Program-made: the position numbers and the translations under genes
Notes under the pieces: model-generated
The model's input: only the letters and a program-made list of their open reading frames with translations
Database searches by the model: none
What the model was told of the DNA's origin: nothing
In this document: positions 1-8,628 of the stretch, in pieces
How positions within the stretch are numbered: the first letter of the stretch is position 1
How the letters are laid out: each line of letters begins with the position of its first letter
NCBI RefSeq assembly: GCF_014529625.1
Contig: NZ_CP076039.1
Location: 2,356,001-2,420,000 of the forward strand
DNA from: Candidatus Pelagisphaera phototrophica
GTDB lineage: Bacteria > Verrucomicrobiota > Verrucomicrobiia > Opitutales > Opitutaceae
Direction of reading: 5' to 3'
Length of the DNA: 64,000 nucleotides

Positions 1-1
1 T

Positions 2-1123
2 GCCATCGACACCTCCGCATTGAAAGTGCGCAATGGTGCTGAAGTGCCTGAGGGACTGGCGGAAGCACGGCTGAAATCCATGGGTCGACGTCCCAGTGAT
101 CGGGCTCTCGACCTGGCGGTCGTTTCTGCCCAAGATGCCCTGCTCAATGCCAAACTCCTCTCTCAAGAGCAGGAAATCGTCCCTCAAGATGTATCCGTTA
201 TTTATGGCACAGGGGTTGGAAGCGCGGAAAGCCACTACAAGTCCATGCAGGCTATGTTTGAGAAAGGACCTCAGAGAGCTCGACCCACTGCAGTGCCTCG
301 CTGCATGTACAACGCGATTTCAGCGGGCATTTCTCTTCAGTTCAAGCTCACGGGTGCCAACTACATGGTCGTATCCGCTTGCACATCGGCAACTAATGCA
401 ATTGGGACCGCTTATCGCATGGTCCGTGACGGATATGCACAGACCGTTCTTACCGGTGGATCGGACGGCTTTTTCGACCCCTTTTTCTATCCTGTCTGGA
501 ATAACATAGGCGTGCTTTCCAAAATTGAGGACCCCATCAAAGCCTGCCGCCCTTTCGCCGCAGATCGGGAAGGTACTATTTTAGGCGAAGGGGCCGGGAC
601 GCTCATCCTAGAAACCTTGGAAAGCGCCCATTCTCGAGGCGTACCTATTCGTGGAGAGGTCCTCGGCTATGGGGAGTCGTCAGATGCGACCCACGTGACA
701 AACCCAAGTTCGGAAGGCCAAGCGAAAGCCATGAGAATGGCCTTGAATGAGGCGGGTGTCTCACCTCAGGACATAGGGCACATCAACGCCCACGGTACTG
801 CCACTCACGGGAATGACGCCTGTGAAAGTAAGTCAATCCGCAGTGTCTTTGGCGATGCCGCCGACGACGTTCCTGTCGTCGCCAACAAAAGCTATTTCGG
901 GCATGCCCTCGGCGCTTCAGGAGCTCTCGAGTGCATATCTGCTTTTCTCGCCCTTGAGCATGGCATCTCCCCTCCCAATCTAAACAATGAAAGTCCCGAC
1001 CCGGAATGCAGAATCCATATGGTCGGAGCAAAACCAGTATCCATTGATTCAAGACCAGTAATGAAAAATAGTTTCGGATTCGGCGGCGGCAACGGCGTAT
1101 TGGTACTCGGACCTAGCAACTAG
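2..1123 (+). CDS. beta-ketoacyl-ACP synthase (KAS II/FabF-like), 5' end cut by window
   Basis: Condensing enzyme that would elongate acyl chains on an acyl carrier protein. The frame is open to the left edge, so roughly the first 40-50 residues are missing. The thiolase-fold catalytic triad is visible: Cys in VVSACTSATNAIG, His in INAHGTATHGND, and His in NKSYFGHALGASGA, followed by the glycine-rich FGFGGGNG end typical of FabF proteins. It lies 9 bp upstream of an acyl carrier protein gene, and an LpxL-like acyltransferase follows. This makes a dedicated secondary acyl or polyene pathway as likely as housekeeping FabF. The exact substrate cannot be told from the sequence. Confidence 0.9.
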   Translation, partial: AIDTSALKVRNGAEVPEGLAEARLKSMGRRPSDRALDLAVVSAQDALLNAKLLSQEQEIVPQDVSVIYGTGVGSAESHYKSMQAMFEKGPQRARPTAVPRCMYNAISAGISLQFKLTGANYMVVSACTSATNAIGTAYRMVRDGYAQTVLTGGSDGFFDPFFYPVWNNIGVLSKIEDPIKACRPFAADREGTILGEGAGTLILETLESAHSRGVPIRGEVLGYGESSDATHVTNPSSEGQAKAMRMALNEAGVSPQDIGHINAHGTATHGNDACESKSIRSVFGDAADDVPVVANKSYFGHALGASGALECISAFLALEHGISPPNLNNESPDPECRIHMVGAKPVSIDSRPVMKNSFGFGGGNGVLVLGPSN

Positions 1124-1132
1124 AAATAATTT

Positions 1133-1390
1133 ATGAGCGACATTTCAAAAGAAGAAAAAATCATCGGGCAGCTTCGAGGCATTCTCGAAGAATCCTCTAC
1201 CACAGAACCGGATTGGGATAATTTCGGTCGAAATTCGACGATCGAATCCCTCGGGCTCGATTCTCTCACCATCCTCGATTTACTCTACGATATCGAGGAG
1301 GAAATTGGAGTCCATTTGGAGGCAAAGGAAGTTCTCAGCATTACTACGCTTGGAGAACTCGTCGATTTGCTCATCAAAAACGGCGCTTGA
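1133..1390 (+). CDS. acyl carrier protein
   Basis: Small acidic carrier protein of 85 residues that would hold the growing acyl chain on a 4'-phosphopantetheine arm. The attachment serine is Ser44 in the motif GLDSLTILDLL, followed by the acidic helix DIEEEIG typical of ACPs. It sits between the ketosynthase and the acyltransferase, and its stop codon overlaps the next start (TTGA), implying translational coupling. The sequence is divergent from FabC/AcpP (GLDSL is followed by TILDLL rather than DxVELVM), which suits a specialised pathway ACP. Function as a carrier is confident; the pathway is not. Confidence 0.85.
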   Translation: MSDISKEEKIIGQLRGILEESSTTEPDWDNFGRNSTIESLGLDSLTILDLLYDIEEEIGVHLEAKEVLSITTLGELVDLLIKNGA

Positions 1391-2268
1391 AACACCTTCG
1401 GCATCTCATCGAGTATGGCTTGTTCCGAGTCGTACTTTTTCTCTTCGATTCCCTCCCCTACACGTTCACTTGTAAAGTGGCTCGCGGCACTGCCAATGTA
1501 TGGTGGGTATTTGACCGCAAACGCCAGATAGTGGGACGCGACAATGTCATTCGCAGCGGGATTGAGTCCGATCCCAAGAAGGCTCGAGCCATCGCGAAAA
1601 AGGCGGCTCACCACATGGCCATTGTCGTCGTAGAGTCTCTTCGTTCTACAGATTTCCTAAGCGATGAAGATACCACTGATAACATCGTGCTCGACATAAA
1701 GCCAGATGTGCTTGCCGTGATGCAGGATCCCGAGCAGAGCCTCATTATTGCATCAGGACACTTTGGGAATTGGGAAGTCGCTGGACATTGGGTCTCTAGG
1801 TTCAAGCCTGTGGCGGGTATCACCCGAGCCATGAACAATCCGCTCATTGAGTCCATGGTCAAGAAAAGGAAGTCCCGGTTCCGGTTTCGCCCAATCCCCA
1901 AACACGATAGCAATACGGGTCGATTTCTTGAGGTTCTCGAAAATAAAGAATTCCTTGCCCTCCTATTCGATCAGCACGCGGGCGACTATGGAATGATGAT
2001 CGATTTCTTTGGTCATCCGGCGTCCACTTTTAAGACCCCGGCCATGTTGCACCTGGTCACCCGCACGCCACTTTGCTTCGCCTCCTGCCGCCGTATTGGA
2101 CCGAGGAAATTCGAGATCTCCACCTCAAACCTAATCCACCAGCCACGCAGTGGGAACAAGAACGAAGATCTCAGAGGAATCCTGGGCAGCTTGAATCGTG
2201 ACCTAGAGGCCGCCATCCGCAAAGACCCCACCCAGTATCTTTGGGGACATCGGCGCTGGCGGGACTAA
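1387..2268 (+). CDS. LpxL/HtrB-family lysophospholipid acyltransferase
   Basis: Membrane-associated acyltransferase of 293 residues that would move an acyl chain from ACP to a lipid acceptor. The family HxxxxD/E motif appears as His125-FGNW-Glu130 in SGHFGNWEVAGHW, followed by FDQHAGDYGMMIDFFG and a late HRRWRD like that of LpxL proteins. The start is a TTG overlapping the stop of the ACP gene by four bases. Because it is coupled to its own ketosynthase and ACP, it probably transfers the product of this cluster, as in aryl-polyene-type clusters, rather than serving only lipid A; that is an inference. Confidence 0.85.
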   Translation: MKHLRHLIEYGLFRVVLFLFDSLPYTFTCKVARGTANVWWVFDRKRQIVGRDNVIRSGIESDPKKARAIAKKAAHHMAIVVVESLRSTDFLSDEDTTDNIVLDIKPDVLAVMQDPEQSLIIASGHFGNWEVAGHWVSRFKPVAGITRAMNNPLIESMVKKRKSRFRFRPIPKHDSNTGRFLEVLENKEFLALLFDQHAGDYGMMIDFFGHPASTFKTPAMLHLVTRTPLCFASCRRIGPRKFEISTSNLIHQPRSGNKNEDLRGILGSLNRDLEAAIRKDPTQYLWGHRRWRD

Positions 2269-2767
2269 GCCCCTCCCACAACCTTTTTCCCATATAGGTG
2301 TGATCGTATCGATTGGCATCGATTTCAGCGTTCCCAGAGAGTCGTCCCCACTCTTCAAATCCGAATTTCAGTAATAGGTTGATGCTCGGAGCATTGGATC
2401 CGAGCAATATGGCGACGATTATCTCGATACCCAGACGGGAACAATCTGAGATCGTTCGCCCGAGGAACCCGGTACCAACTCCCTTGCCTCGATGCGCTTC
2501 TGAAATCTAGTAACTAATTTCTGCAGTTTTATCGAAGGCCGATCGGCCGTAAAGGTAAGGACTCAGACTGCACCATCCCTCCGTCTCTGCATTATTTTCG
2601 GCAACGTAAATGGGATACCTTTCTTCAGAGTGTTCCTTCAGCCAGTTTTCCTTGTTTTCAATTGATACGTATTCCGTATCCGCTGTTGATATACGGGTTT
2701 ATATCGCTTCGTTATAAATCCGAACGATACTCTTCCAGTCACCCACTTCGGCTATTCGTATACCCAT
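2263..2767 (-). pseudogene. GNAT acetyltransferase (phosphinothricin-acetyltransferase-like), two nonsense mutations
   Basis: Read on the minus strand from an ATG at 2767, one frame encodes a near-complete GNAT protein of about 168 codons. It has IRIAEVGDWKSIVRIYNEAI at the start, the acetyl-CoA loop AHRGKGVGTGFL in the middle and INLLLKFGFEEWGRL near the end. Two in-frame stops interrupt it: TAA at 2699-2701 and TAG at 2507-2509, the latter where relatives have Tyr in the SYY strand. The natural stop is also missing, and the frame runs on into the convergent acyltransferase gene as far as 2171. Family identity is clear; the gene is very probably dead. Confidence 0.8.
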
Positions 2768-2994
2768 CTCTGACAAAATCTGCTGATTCTTTAACCTTTG
2801 TAATCTACCCCGTCCGGCCAAATAAAAGTGCAGAAAAGGGGTCCTGACACTAACCTTTTTGTCTTCCCATTGAATCTCCACGGAGCGGCTGCCTCAGAAG
2901 CAGGCTACATCAGTGAAATCTCCTTATTTTCGATCTTGAGTTTTCGAAACGCGTCGTATTTCGTTCCGGCTCGTAACGCGAGAGAGTTACCCGT

Positions 2995-3071
2995 GGGGCA
3001 GTAGCTCAGCTGGATAGAGCACCTGATTTCTAATCCGGTGGTCGGGGGTTCGAGTCCCTCCTGCCCTACCA
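2995..3071 (+). tRNA. tRNA-Arg (anticodon TCT)
   Basis: Cloverleaf with acceptor GGGGCAG / CTGCCCT (one G-U closing pair), D arm GCTC/GAGC, anticodon loop TTTCTAA giving anticodon TCT for AGA codons, T arm around GGTTCGAGTCC, and an encoded CCA at 3069-3071. The anticodon stem CCTGA/TCCGG contains one U-C mismatch (third pair), which is unusual. Confidence 0.93.
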
Positions 3072-3155
3072 TGACTAAAGCTTTATTACAAAGGGTGAAG
3101 GATCGATTAACCGAACGCCGAGGACAACGAAAGACGGACGAGAAACACCATTTAA

Positions 3156-3180
3156 GATCGCGGTGTAAAACCGCTCCTAC
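3156..3180. repeat. REP-like palindrome downstream of tRNA-Arg
   Basis: The minus strand reads GTAGGAGCGGTTTTACACCG followed by CGATC. The stem is GCGGT/ACCGC with a short loop, and the flanks match the GTAGGAGC...GCGATC layout of bacterial REP elements. Only this copy was seen in the window. Confidence 0.55.
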
Positions 3181-3252
3181 TCATGTAAAGGGCCTGACAC
3201 AAACAACATGACGCTAGGTGCTAACAACTAATCGCCAAACGCCCCCTCAGGC

Positions 3253-4353
3253 CTACGCCAACGCGTATTGCTTTTCAGTTAGCTCAGTAAGAGATACCCA
3301 GTTTTTCCAGGCAGTTCGTAGCTCTTTGCGCAGTTCCTTGATTTCGAGCAGCAATACTTGGCGGCGTTCTTCTGTCGCCACTTTCAGTTCACGGTAGGCT
3401 TTGGCCAATTCAGCGGCCTTCCCCTCAAACTGCTTCGACATCTCCTCAAGCTTGTGACGCACCTCTTGCGCACCTTCGTCAAATTCATCTCGAATACGCT
3501 CCAGAAGCAACTGCTTGTCGTTTTTGACCAAGGTTTGCTGGATGCGAATGTTGTTCACCCAACGGAGGTTCTTTACGAGACCGATCTTGGACGAGGTCCA
3601 GATCAGCCATTTGGTAGGGTCAAAATGGTACCAGCGGATACCGTTGCGGTAGTCATTGGCGATCGCGTGGTGGTAGTTGTGGTATCCTTCACCGAAAGTC
3701 ACTACGGCTAGCAGGGCGTTGTCTGCCGCTGTCTGTTCCTTAGAGTAAGTGCGCGAGCCCCAGATGTGGGCCAATGAATTGATGAACCAAGTGCAATGGT
3801 GAATCGTAAAAATACGAAGCAGCACGCAACCGACAAAGGAAGCCAGCGGAGACATGAATAGGCAGCCGAGAGCGAATACAGTCCCATTTACGAGCAGAAA
3901 CAGCTTCCCGTAGTGGTTGTGCTGAAACATGACTCGTTTGTTTTTCAAAAGATCACCGACGATTCGATCATTGATTGGAATGGGCTTTCTGGCGAAAAGC
4001 CAGCCGACGTGAGCGAACCAGAATCCTCGGTTAATATTGTAGGGATCTTTCTCCGTGTCCACGTGGCTGTGGTGGATGCGGTGGTCATTGGACCAGCTCA
4101 AGGCGGACATTTGACCCGAGAGCATCGACATTATGAGCCAAAACCACTCGTAGAACGGGTTCGCGTCATAAGTTTTGTGGGCAAACAAGCGATGATAGGC
4201 GGCAGTAATCGCGAACCCAGAGAGAACAAAAGTCACGAAGTAGATTACGAAAGTCGCGAAGTTGAAATCGCTAATAATGAATGGTAGCAGAGTGAAAAGC
4301 GCGACGTGATAGCCCGCTATCGTGCCAAAGGTTCCCCAGTTTTGTATACGCAT
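3253..4353 (-). CDS. acyl-CoA/acyl-lipid delta-9-type fatty acid desaturase
   Basis: Integral membrane di-iron desaturase that introduces a double bond into fatty acyl chains. The three histidine boxes are HRLFAH, HRIHHSH and GYHNYHH, with hydrophobic segments between them. After the catalytic core there is an unusual C-terminal tail of about 80 residues, rich in Glu, Lys, Leu and Ala, that should form a coiled coil. The frame is open to an earlier ATG at 4431; the ATG at 4353 (MRIQNW) was chosen because the extra 26 residues look unlike the family. Neither start has a clear ribosome binding site. Monocistronic. Confidence 0.88.
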   Translation of the reverse strand: MRIQNWGTFGTIAGYHVALFTLLPFIISDFNFATFVIYFVTFVLSGFAITAAYHRLFAHKTYDANPFYEWFWLIMSMLSGQMSALSWSNDHRIHHSHVDTEKDPYNINRGFWFAHVGWLFARKPIPINDRIVGDLLKNKRVMFQHNHYGKLFLLVNGTVFALGCLFMSPLASFVGCVLLRIFTIHHCTWFINSLAHIWGSRTYSKEQTAADNALLAVVTFGEGYHNYHHAIANDYRNGIRWYHFDPTKWLIWTSSKIGLVKNLRWVNNIRIQQTLVKNDKQLLLERIRDEFDEGAQEVRHKLEEMSKQFEGKAAELAKAYRELKVATEERRQVLLLEIKELRKELRTAWKNWVSLTELTEKQYALA

Positions 4354-4575
4354 GTGTAAAATAGAAGTCCCTAAGTGGGAAGGTTTGTTCAAAAACAGCC
4401 GCATTTGTCGCGATTTTCTTTCATTACGCAACCCTTAGATAACGGTTTTTAGGTTAATTTCCTGAGTATTGGCAAAATCAGTAATAGAAATAAGACCGTT
4501 AAACTGACGAAATACGTAAAATTGAACCGATTTAGGAGTGAATACAAAAGCGGATCCCGCTCGTTAAAACTTTGA

Positions 4576-5085
4576 ATCTTTTCGAGGAATCAGCCTACTG
4601 ATGTTGGACAGCGTCGAATCTTGCCCCTCACCCATAACTCAGTGGAACGCCTAGACTCACCACCAGCTTCGAACCTGCAGAATCCCCTTGATCGACTCAA
4701 GGTTTCTTTAGCTACCCGCCTACACGGGAAAAGCGACGCCATAGACGCGATTGTGACCTGACTCCTTGCGGAGGGCCACATTTTGATCGAAGACGTGCCG
4801 GGCGTTGGTAAAACCACCCTCACCTACGTCTTTGCAAAGTCGCTCGACTGCCAATTCAACCGCATCCAATTTACCATTGATATTCTGCCATCAGGCATCC
4901 TTGGTGTCTCCATTTACAAAGGATCCGATAATCAGTTCGAGTTTTTCAAGGGTCCTGTCTTCTCCAGCATCGTACTCGCCGAAGAGATTAACCGGGCCTC
5001 CCCTAAATCTCAATACGCCCTGCTCGAAGCTCTGGAGCGAGGTTTGGTAACGATCGATGGCGCCTCGCGTCCGATCAAACCGTGA
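4576..5085 (+). pseudogene. MoxR-family AAA+ ATPase remnant
   Basis: The plus frame encodes the first half of a MoxR ATPase: an N-terminal helix region (LHGKSDAIDAIVT), Walker A EDVPGVGKTTL, and Walker B LAEEINRASPKSQ followed by LLEALERG. An in-frame TGA at 4759-4761 interrupts it before LLAEGH. A second stop at 5083-5085 ends it just after the Walker B region, where relatives continue for about 200 more residues with sensor and lid domains. Without the C-terminal half it cannot be a working ATPase. No partner DUF58 or VWA gene is next to it. Confidence 0.8.
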
Positions 5086-5163
5086 ATTAGCCGACCCGCT
5101 ACAACACTTAAAACAGAGGGCGTTACAGCTTCGATACAGCCCCTATCGTTCGGAGGTGGATGT

Positions 5164-5243
5164 ACGGACACTTAGACGGGAATTTCGACGCTCGATCGCC
5201 AAAACGTAAATTTGCCGTTTCGAGTGCGAGTCTAAGTGTCCGT
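5164..5243. repeat. 14-bp perfect inverted repeat flanking ~52 bp
   Basis: Left arm ACGGACACTTAGAC (5164-5177) and right arm GTCTAAGTGTCCGT (5230-5243) are exact reverse complements. It lies between the MoxR relic and the convergent dehydrogenase gene. There is no T-tract, so it is not a standard terminator; it could be a small non-autonomous element or a structured 3' region. Confidence 0.6.
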
Positions 5244-5268
5244 GCTGAAGCACCCGAAGAAAGGCGCT

Positions 5269-6288
5269 CTACTTTTCGAAATCAATCACGACCTTAATCG
5301 ACCCGTCTTGCCGATCTACAAAGAGCTCATAAGCCCTCTGGGCTTCGTCAAAGGGCAGAGAGTGAGTCAGCAAAGGTTTCAGGTCGACCTCTCGCGCAGC
5401 AATCATCCGTGCGGCCTCAATGAAGTCGCCGGCATCCTTTGCCCCCACCGAGTGATGGATCGTCATATTCTTCATAAACGCTTTCCCCAGCGCATAGTGG
5501 TCCCGATAATCGTGATCTACTACGCCAAACGCGAACAGAACCCCATCGACACGCACCAATTCGATCGCTTCATTAATAGCCAGTTCGGCATGTCCGATGG
5601 CTTCAATTACAATGTCGGCCAGTACTCCGCCGGTTAGTTCGGAAACCGCTTCCAGAACATCGGTTTCGGTCGTATTAATCGTATGATCGGCCCCCACGAC
5701 ACGACCCGTCTCTAGCCGGTACTGAAGTCGATCAATTCCAATTACGGCCGCCGCCCCCTTTTGTTTCAACAAGGCGTTGAACATGAGCCCGATCGGCCCT
5801 TGGCCAAGGACCACTACCGTTTTTCCAGCGACGTCTGGCATCTTTCGCCAGGCGTAGAGCAATGTCCCAAAAGGTTGGGCCAGTAGGAGTTCTTCCTTGG
5901 AAACGGGGCTTTCAGGCAACGAAAAAACACGATTTTCCGGCAGTGTCAGGTATTCGAAAAATCCGTACTGATGAAACGGAAGCCCTAGCACGAAGTCGCC
6001 TTCGTTAAATCGATCGGACGCAGACTCCTCTACGACACCCACACATTCATGTAAGGAAAGCCCAACCGGCAATGGGTAAACCTTTTCGCGTTCATAGGTT
6101 ACGTGTCCATAGGGGCTTCGCTTGCCTTCGTCACTCAACCACTGCTGGTCGTAACCGAAGTAGGGAATGTCCGAGCCGCATAGACAGGTCTTCTGCAGCT
6201 TCACCCGGACATCTCCGGGCTTTAGTGTGGGAATCTCAACTTCAATAATTTCCGCTCTGCGCGGTCCTGTAATTTGTACGGCTCTCAC
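5269..6288 (-). CDS. zinc-type alcohol/polyol dehydrogenase (MDR superfamily)
   Basis: NAD(P)-dependent medium-chain dehydrogenase of 339 residues. Catalytic-zinc ligands are suggested by CLCGSD near the N-terminus and by LHECVG, and the Rossmann nucleotide-binding motif is VVVLGQGPIGLM. The four-cysteine structural zinc loop of classical alcohol dehydrogenases is not seen. The start is a GTG at 6288 (VRAVQITGP), the point where similarity to the family begins; the frame is open further upstream to 6423 without family-like sequence. Substrate unknown; polyols or sugar derivatives fit the surrounding carbohydrate genes. Confidence 0.8.
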   Translation of the reverse strand: MRAVQITGPRRAEIIEVEIPTLKPGDVRVKLQKTCLCGSDIPYFGYDQQWLSDEGKRSPYGHVTYEREKVYPLPVGLSLHECVGVVEESASDRFNEGDFVLGLPFHQYGFFEYLTLPENRVFSLPESPVSKEELLLAQPFGTLLYAWRKMPDVAGKTVVVLGQGPIGLMFNALLKQKGAAAVIGIDRLQYRLETGRVVGADHTINTTETDVLEAVSELTGGVLADIVIEAIGHAELAINEAIELVRVDGVLFAFGVVDHDYRDHYALGKAFMKNMTIHHSVGAKDAGDFIEAARMIAAREVDLKPLLTHSLPFDEAQRAYELFVDRQDGSIKVVIDFEK

Positions 6289-6550
6289 GGATTGAATTGA
6301 GCCCAATCCACACCAGCAATGCAACTCCGGAAGTGATTCGATCGCTCTGTCAAGTCGACCTATTCGCATAGTCCTCTCAATTTTCCAGACGCAAGACCTC
6401 AGCGATCCATGTAGAAAAATCAATCAGCCCTTTGTTCTACCTCGTTCTTTGAGTCTTATCCTTATCCACTGAGCGTATAAAATAGACACGAGATCTTTCC
6501 CCCTTTCCTAATCTTGATAATACCCCCACTCTTTATTCCATCACTTCCCA

Positions 6551-8410
6551 ATGTCACTGATCCTCAATCTGATACTTTACACGCTTATACTCGCTGCGAC
6601 ATCCTCGCTGGCGACCCCACGCAAACCCAAGAACCTCGCCGATAAGTTTTTTTTCAAACCCGACATTGAAGATGCCCGCGTTTCACCGGGGAACCACTCG
6701 CTTTCCTTCATTGGGAATAATGGTCAGCGAGCCCTGTTTAGCCACGATTTTGAAACAGGAAAACGCCGCAGCATAAAAGCAGAGAGAGGAAACCAGATTT
6801 ATGACTACTATTGGGTCAGTCCAGATCAGGTCATTGTTTTTGCCGAGAAGCTCGGAATCCCTGCCGAAGTGTTCTCGGTAAACAGACGCCTGAGCGCCGT
6901 AGAGCCCTGTGATTATGTGCAAGTCTACGACCTCATGCCTGACACCCCAGACCGGATCCTCATCAAGGACACTGACAAGAGTGAAAAGTTTTTCGATCTC
7001 GAGCTTTTCAATCTCGATTCCGGATCGCGCAAAAGGGTCGCTAAAAATCCAGGACACGTCATTAGTTGGATTACGGATAAGAACGGTTTTGCGAGGATTC
7101 GCCAGTGGGTAGATGAAGACGAAAATGACCGATTCGAATATCGACTCAATGAGGAGGCCGATTGGAAAGAGATCCATCTCGGAACCGACTCCTTCGGGAT
7201 CCTATTCCTAAATGAGCCTGAGAAAGTCCTTTCCTTTCACCGCCCCGCAGGCAAAAACCGAGTGATCGCCCAGGCCTTCGACTGCGCTCTGAATGAATTC
7301 TACGGCCCGCGTATCGAAGACTCCGATTACGACCTAATTCCCGAGACCTTTATACTCGACCCCGAGACCGAAGACACTTTTGGCTTTAGCTACCAGTCCG
7401 ATCGCCGCCGGACCATTTGGTTCAAGCATGAACACCATGCAATTCAAGAGAAAATAAACGCGGCCTTCCCCCACACCTTGAACGACATTCAAGGCTTTGC
7501 TCTTGATGAAACGCATGCAGTCATACGCCGACACAGTGACCGCAATCCGGGTGTATGGCTACTTTTCGAGATCGATACCGGCCACACGAAACTAATTGGA
7601 AAGGAGCGGCCTTGGATCGATCCCGCAGAAACTGCCTCTACCCAATCGATCACCTTCCCTAATCGGGAGGGCACGCCGATTCACGCCCTTCTCACTCAAC
7701 CGTCTCATGGCGTTGCCCGGAAAGGCCTCCTCACCATGATCCACGGCGGACCCCGAGCGAGAGACTATTGGGACTGGGATAGCGAGGCGCAGTATTTTGC
7801 GGCACTCGGATACACTGTTTTAAAAATCAACTATCGAGGCTCGAGCGAGTATGGCCTTGAGTACAGTCCCTATAGTCATCTCGAAGCGATTCGAAACTCT
7901 GTCGTCGATGTAGCGGACGGTGTTCGCTGGGCCATTGATGAAGGCTTTTCAAAGTCCGGTAAGGCCGCTATCTATGGCTCGAGTTTTGGGGGCCATGTAG
8001 CTTTGAGAACCGCAGCCGAATACCCCGAGCTGTTCTCCTGCGCCATCGGCTACGCCGGTGTCTATGACTGGGTCAAGGAAATGGATCGGGAATTCGCTAA
8101 AGAACCGATCTACTGGAAGCTGAAGCAATTCAAGTACTACGGCGACTACGACAACGAAAAGGAGCTATGGCAGAACGCCTCCGCCGTTACCCTCGCCGAC
8201 AAGATCCAAGCTCCTGTTTACCTCCTCCACGGTGGCGCCGATGAGATCGTCGCCTCCCGGCAATCTCGACTCATGCACAAAGCCCTCAAAAAAGCGGGCA
8301 AGGATGTGACCCTAAAGATCCTCAGCTTCAACAAGCACGGAATGGTCTCCGAAAGGCCCACCATCCGCTTCTACGAAAACCTAGCGAAGTTTATCGGGAG
8401 CGCATTGTAA
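6551..8410 (+). CDS. secreted prolyl oligopeptidase family peptidase (S9)
   Basis: Serine peptidase of 619 residues predicted to act outside the cytoplasm. A signal peptide (about 20 hydrophobic residues ending SSLA) is followed by a beta-propeller-like region and a C-terminal alpha/beta hydrolase domain. The nucleophile is Ser478 in YGSSFGGH, the acid is probably the Asp in HGGADEIV, and the base is the His in FNKHGM; the oxyanion-side motif MIHGGPRARD also matches S9 enzymes. It stands alone between a divergent dehydrogenase and the convergent trpS. Confidence 0.88.
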   Translation: MSLILNLILYTLILAATSSLATPRKPKNLADKFFFKPDIEDARVSPGNHSLSFIGNNGQRALFSHDFETGKRRSIKAERGNQIYDYYWVSPDQVIVFAEKLGIPAEVFSVNRRLSAVEPCDYVQVYDLMPDTPDRILIKDTDKSEKFFDLELFNLDSGSRKRVAKNPGHVISWITDKNGFARIRQWVDEDENDRFEYRLNEEADWKEIHLGTDSFGILFLNEPEKVLSFHRPAGKNRVIAQAFDCALNEFYGPRIEDSDYDLIPETFILDPETEDTFGFSYQSDRRRTIWFKHEHHAIQEKINAAFPHTLNDIQGFALDETHAVIRRHSDRNPGVWLLFEIDTGHTKLIGKERPWIDPAETASTQSITFPNREGTPIHALLTQPSHGVARKGLLTMIHGGPRARDYWDWDSEAQYFAALGYTVLKINYRGSSEYGLEYSPYSHLEAIRNSVVDVADGVRWAIDEGFSKSGKAAIYGSSFGGHVALRTAAEYPELFSCAIGYAGVYDWVKEMDREFAKEPIYWKLKQFKYYGDYDNEKELWQNASAVTLADKIQAPVYLLHGGADEIVASRQSRLMHKALKKAGKDVTLKILSFNKHGMVSERPTIRFYENLAKFIGSAL

Positions 8411-8628
8411 TTTGATAAAATGACAGAAAAGCGGGCCTCGCATGTCCACCTTTCAGGTAGGATATACTCCCCTTCTCTACGCGAGTAGTCTATTCCACGT
8501 AACAAATTCTCGATCATTCGAAGACCAAACAGCGTTCGCGATCTAACTGATTTGGGCAACTCCCTGAATGATAAAGGAATCCGAAGCTATTTCTTCCATC
8601 CATCCATGTCGCTCCGTGGGGAAACCGA

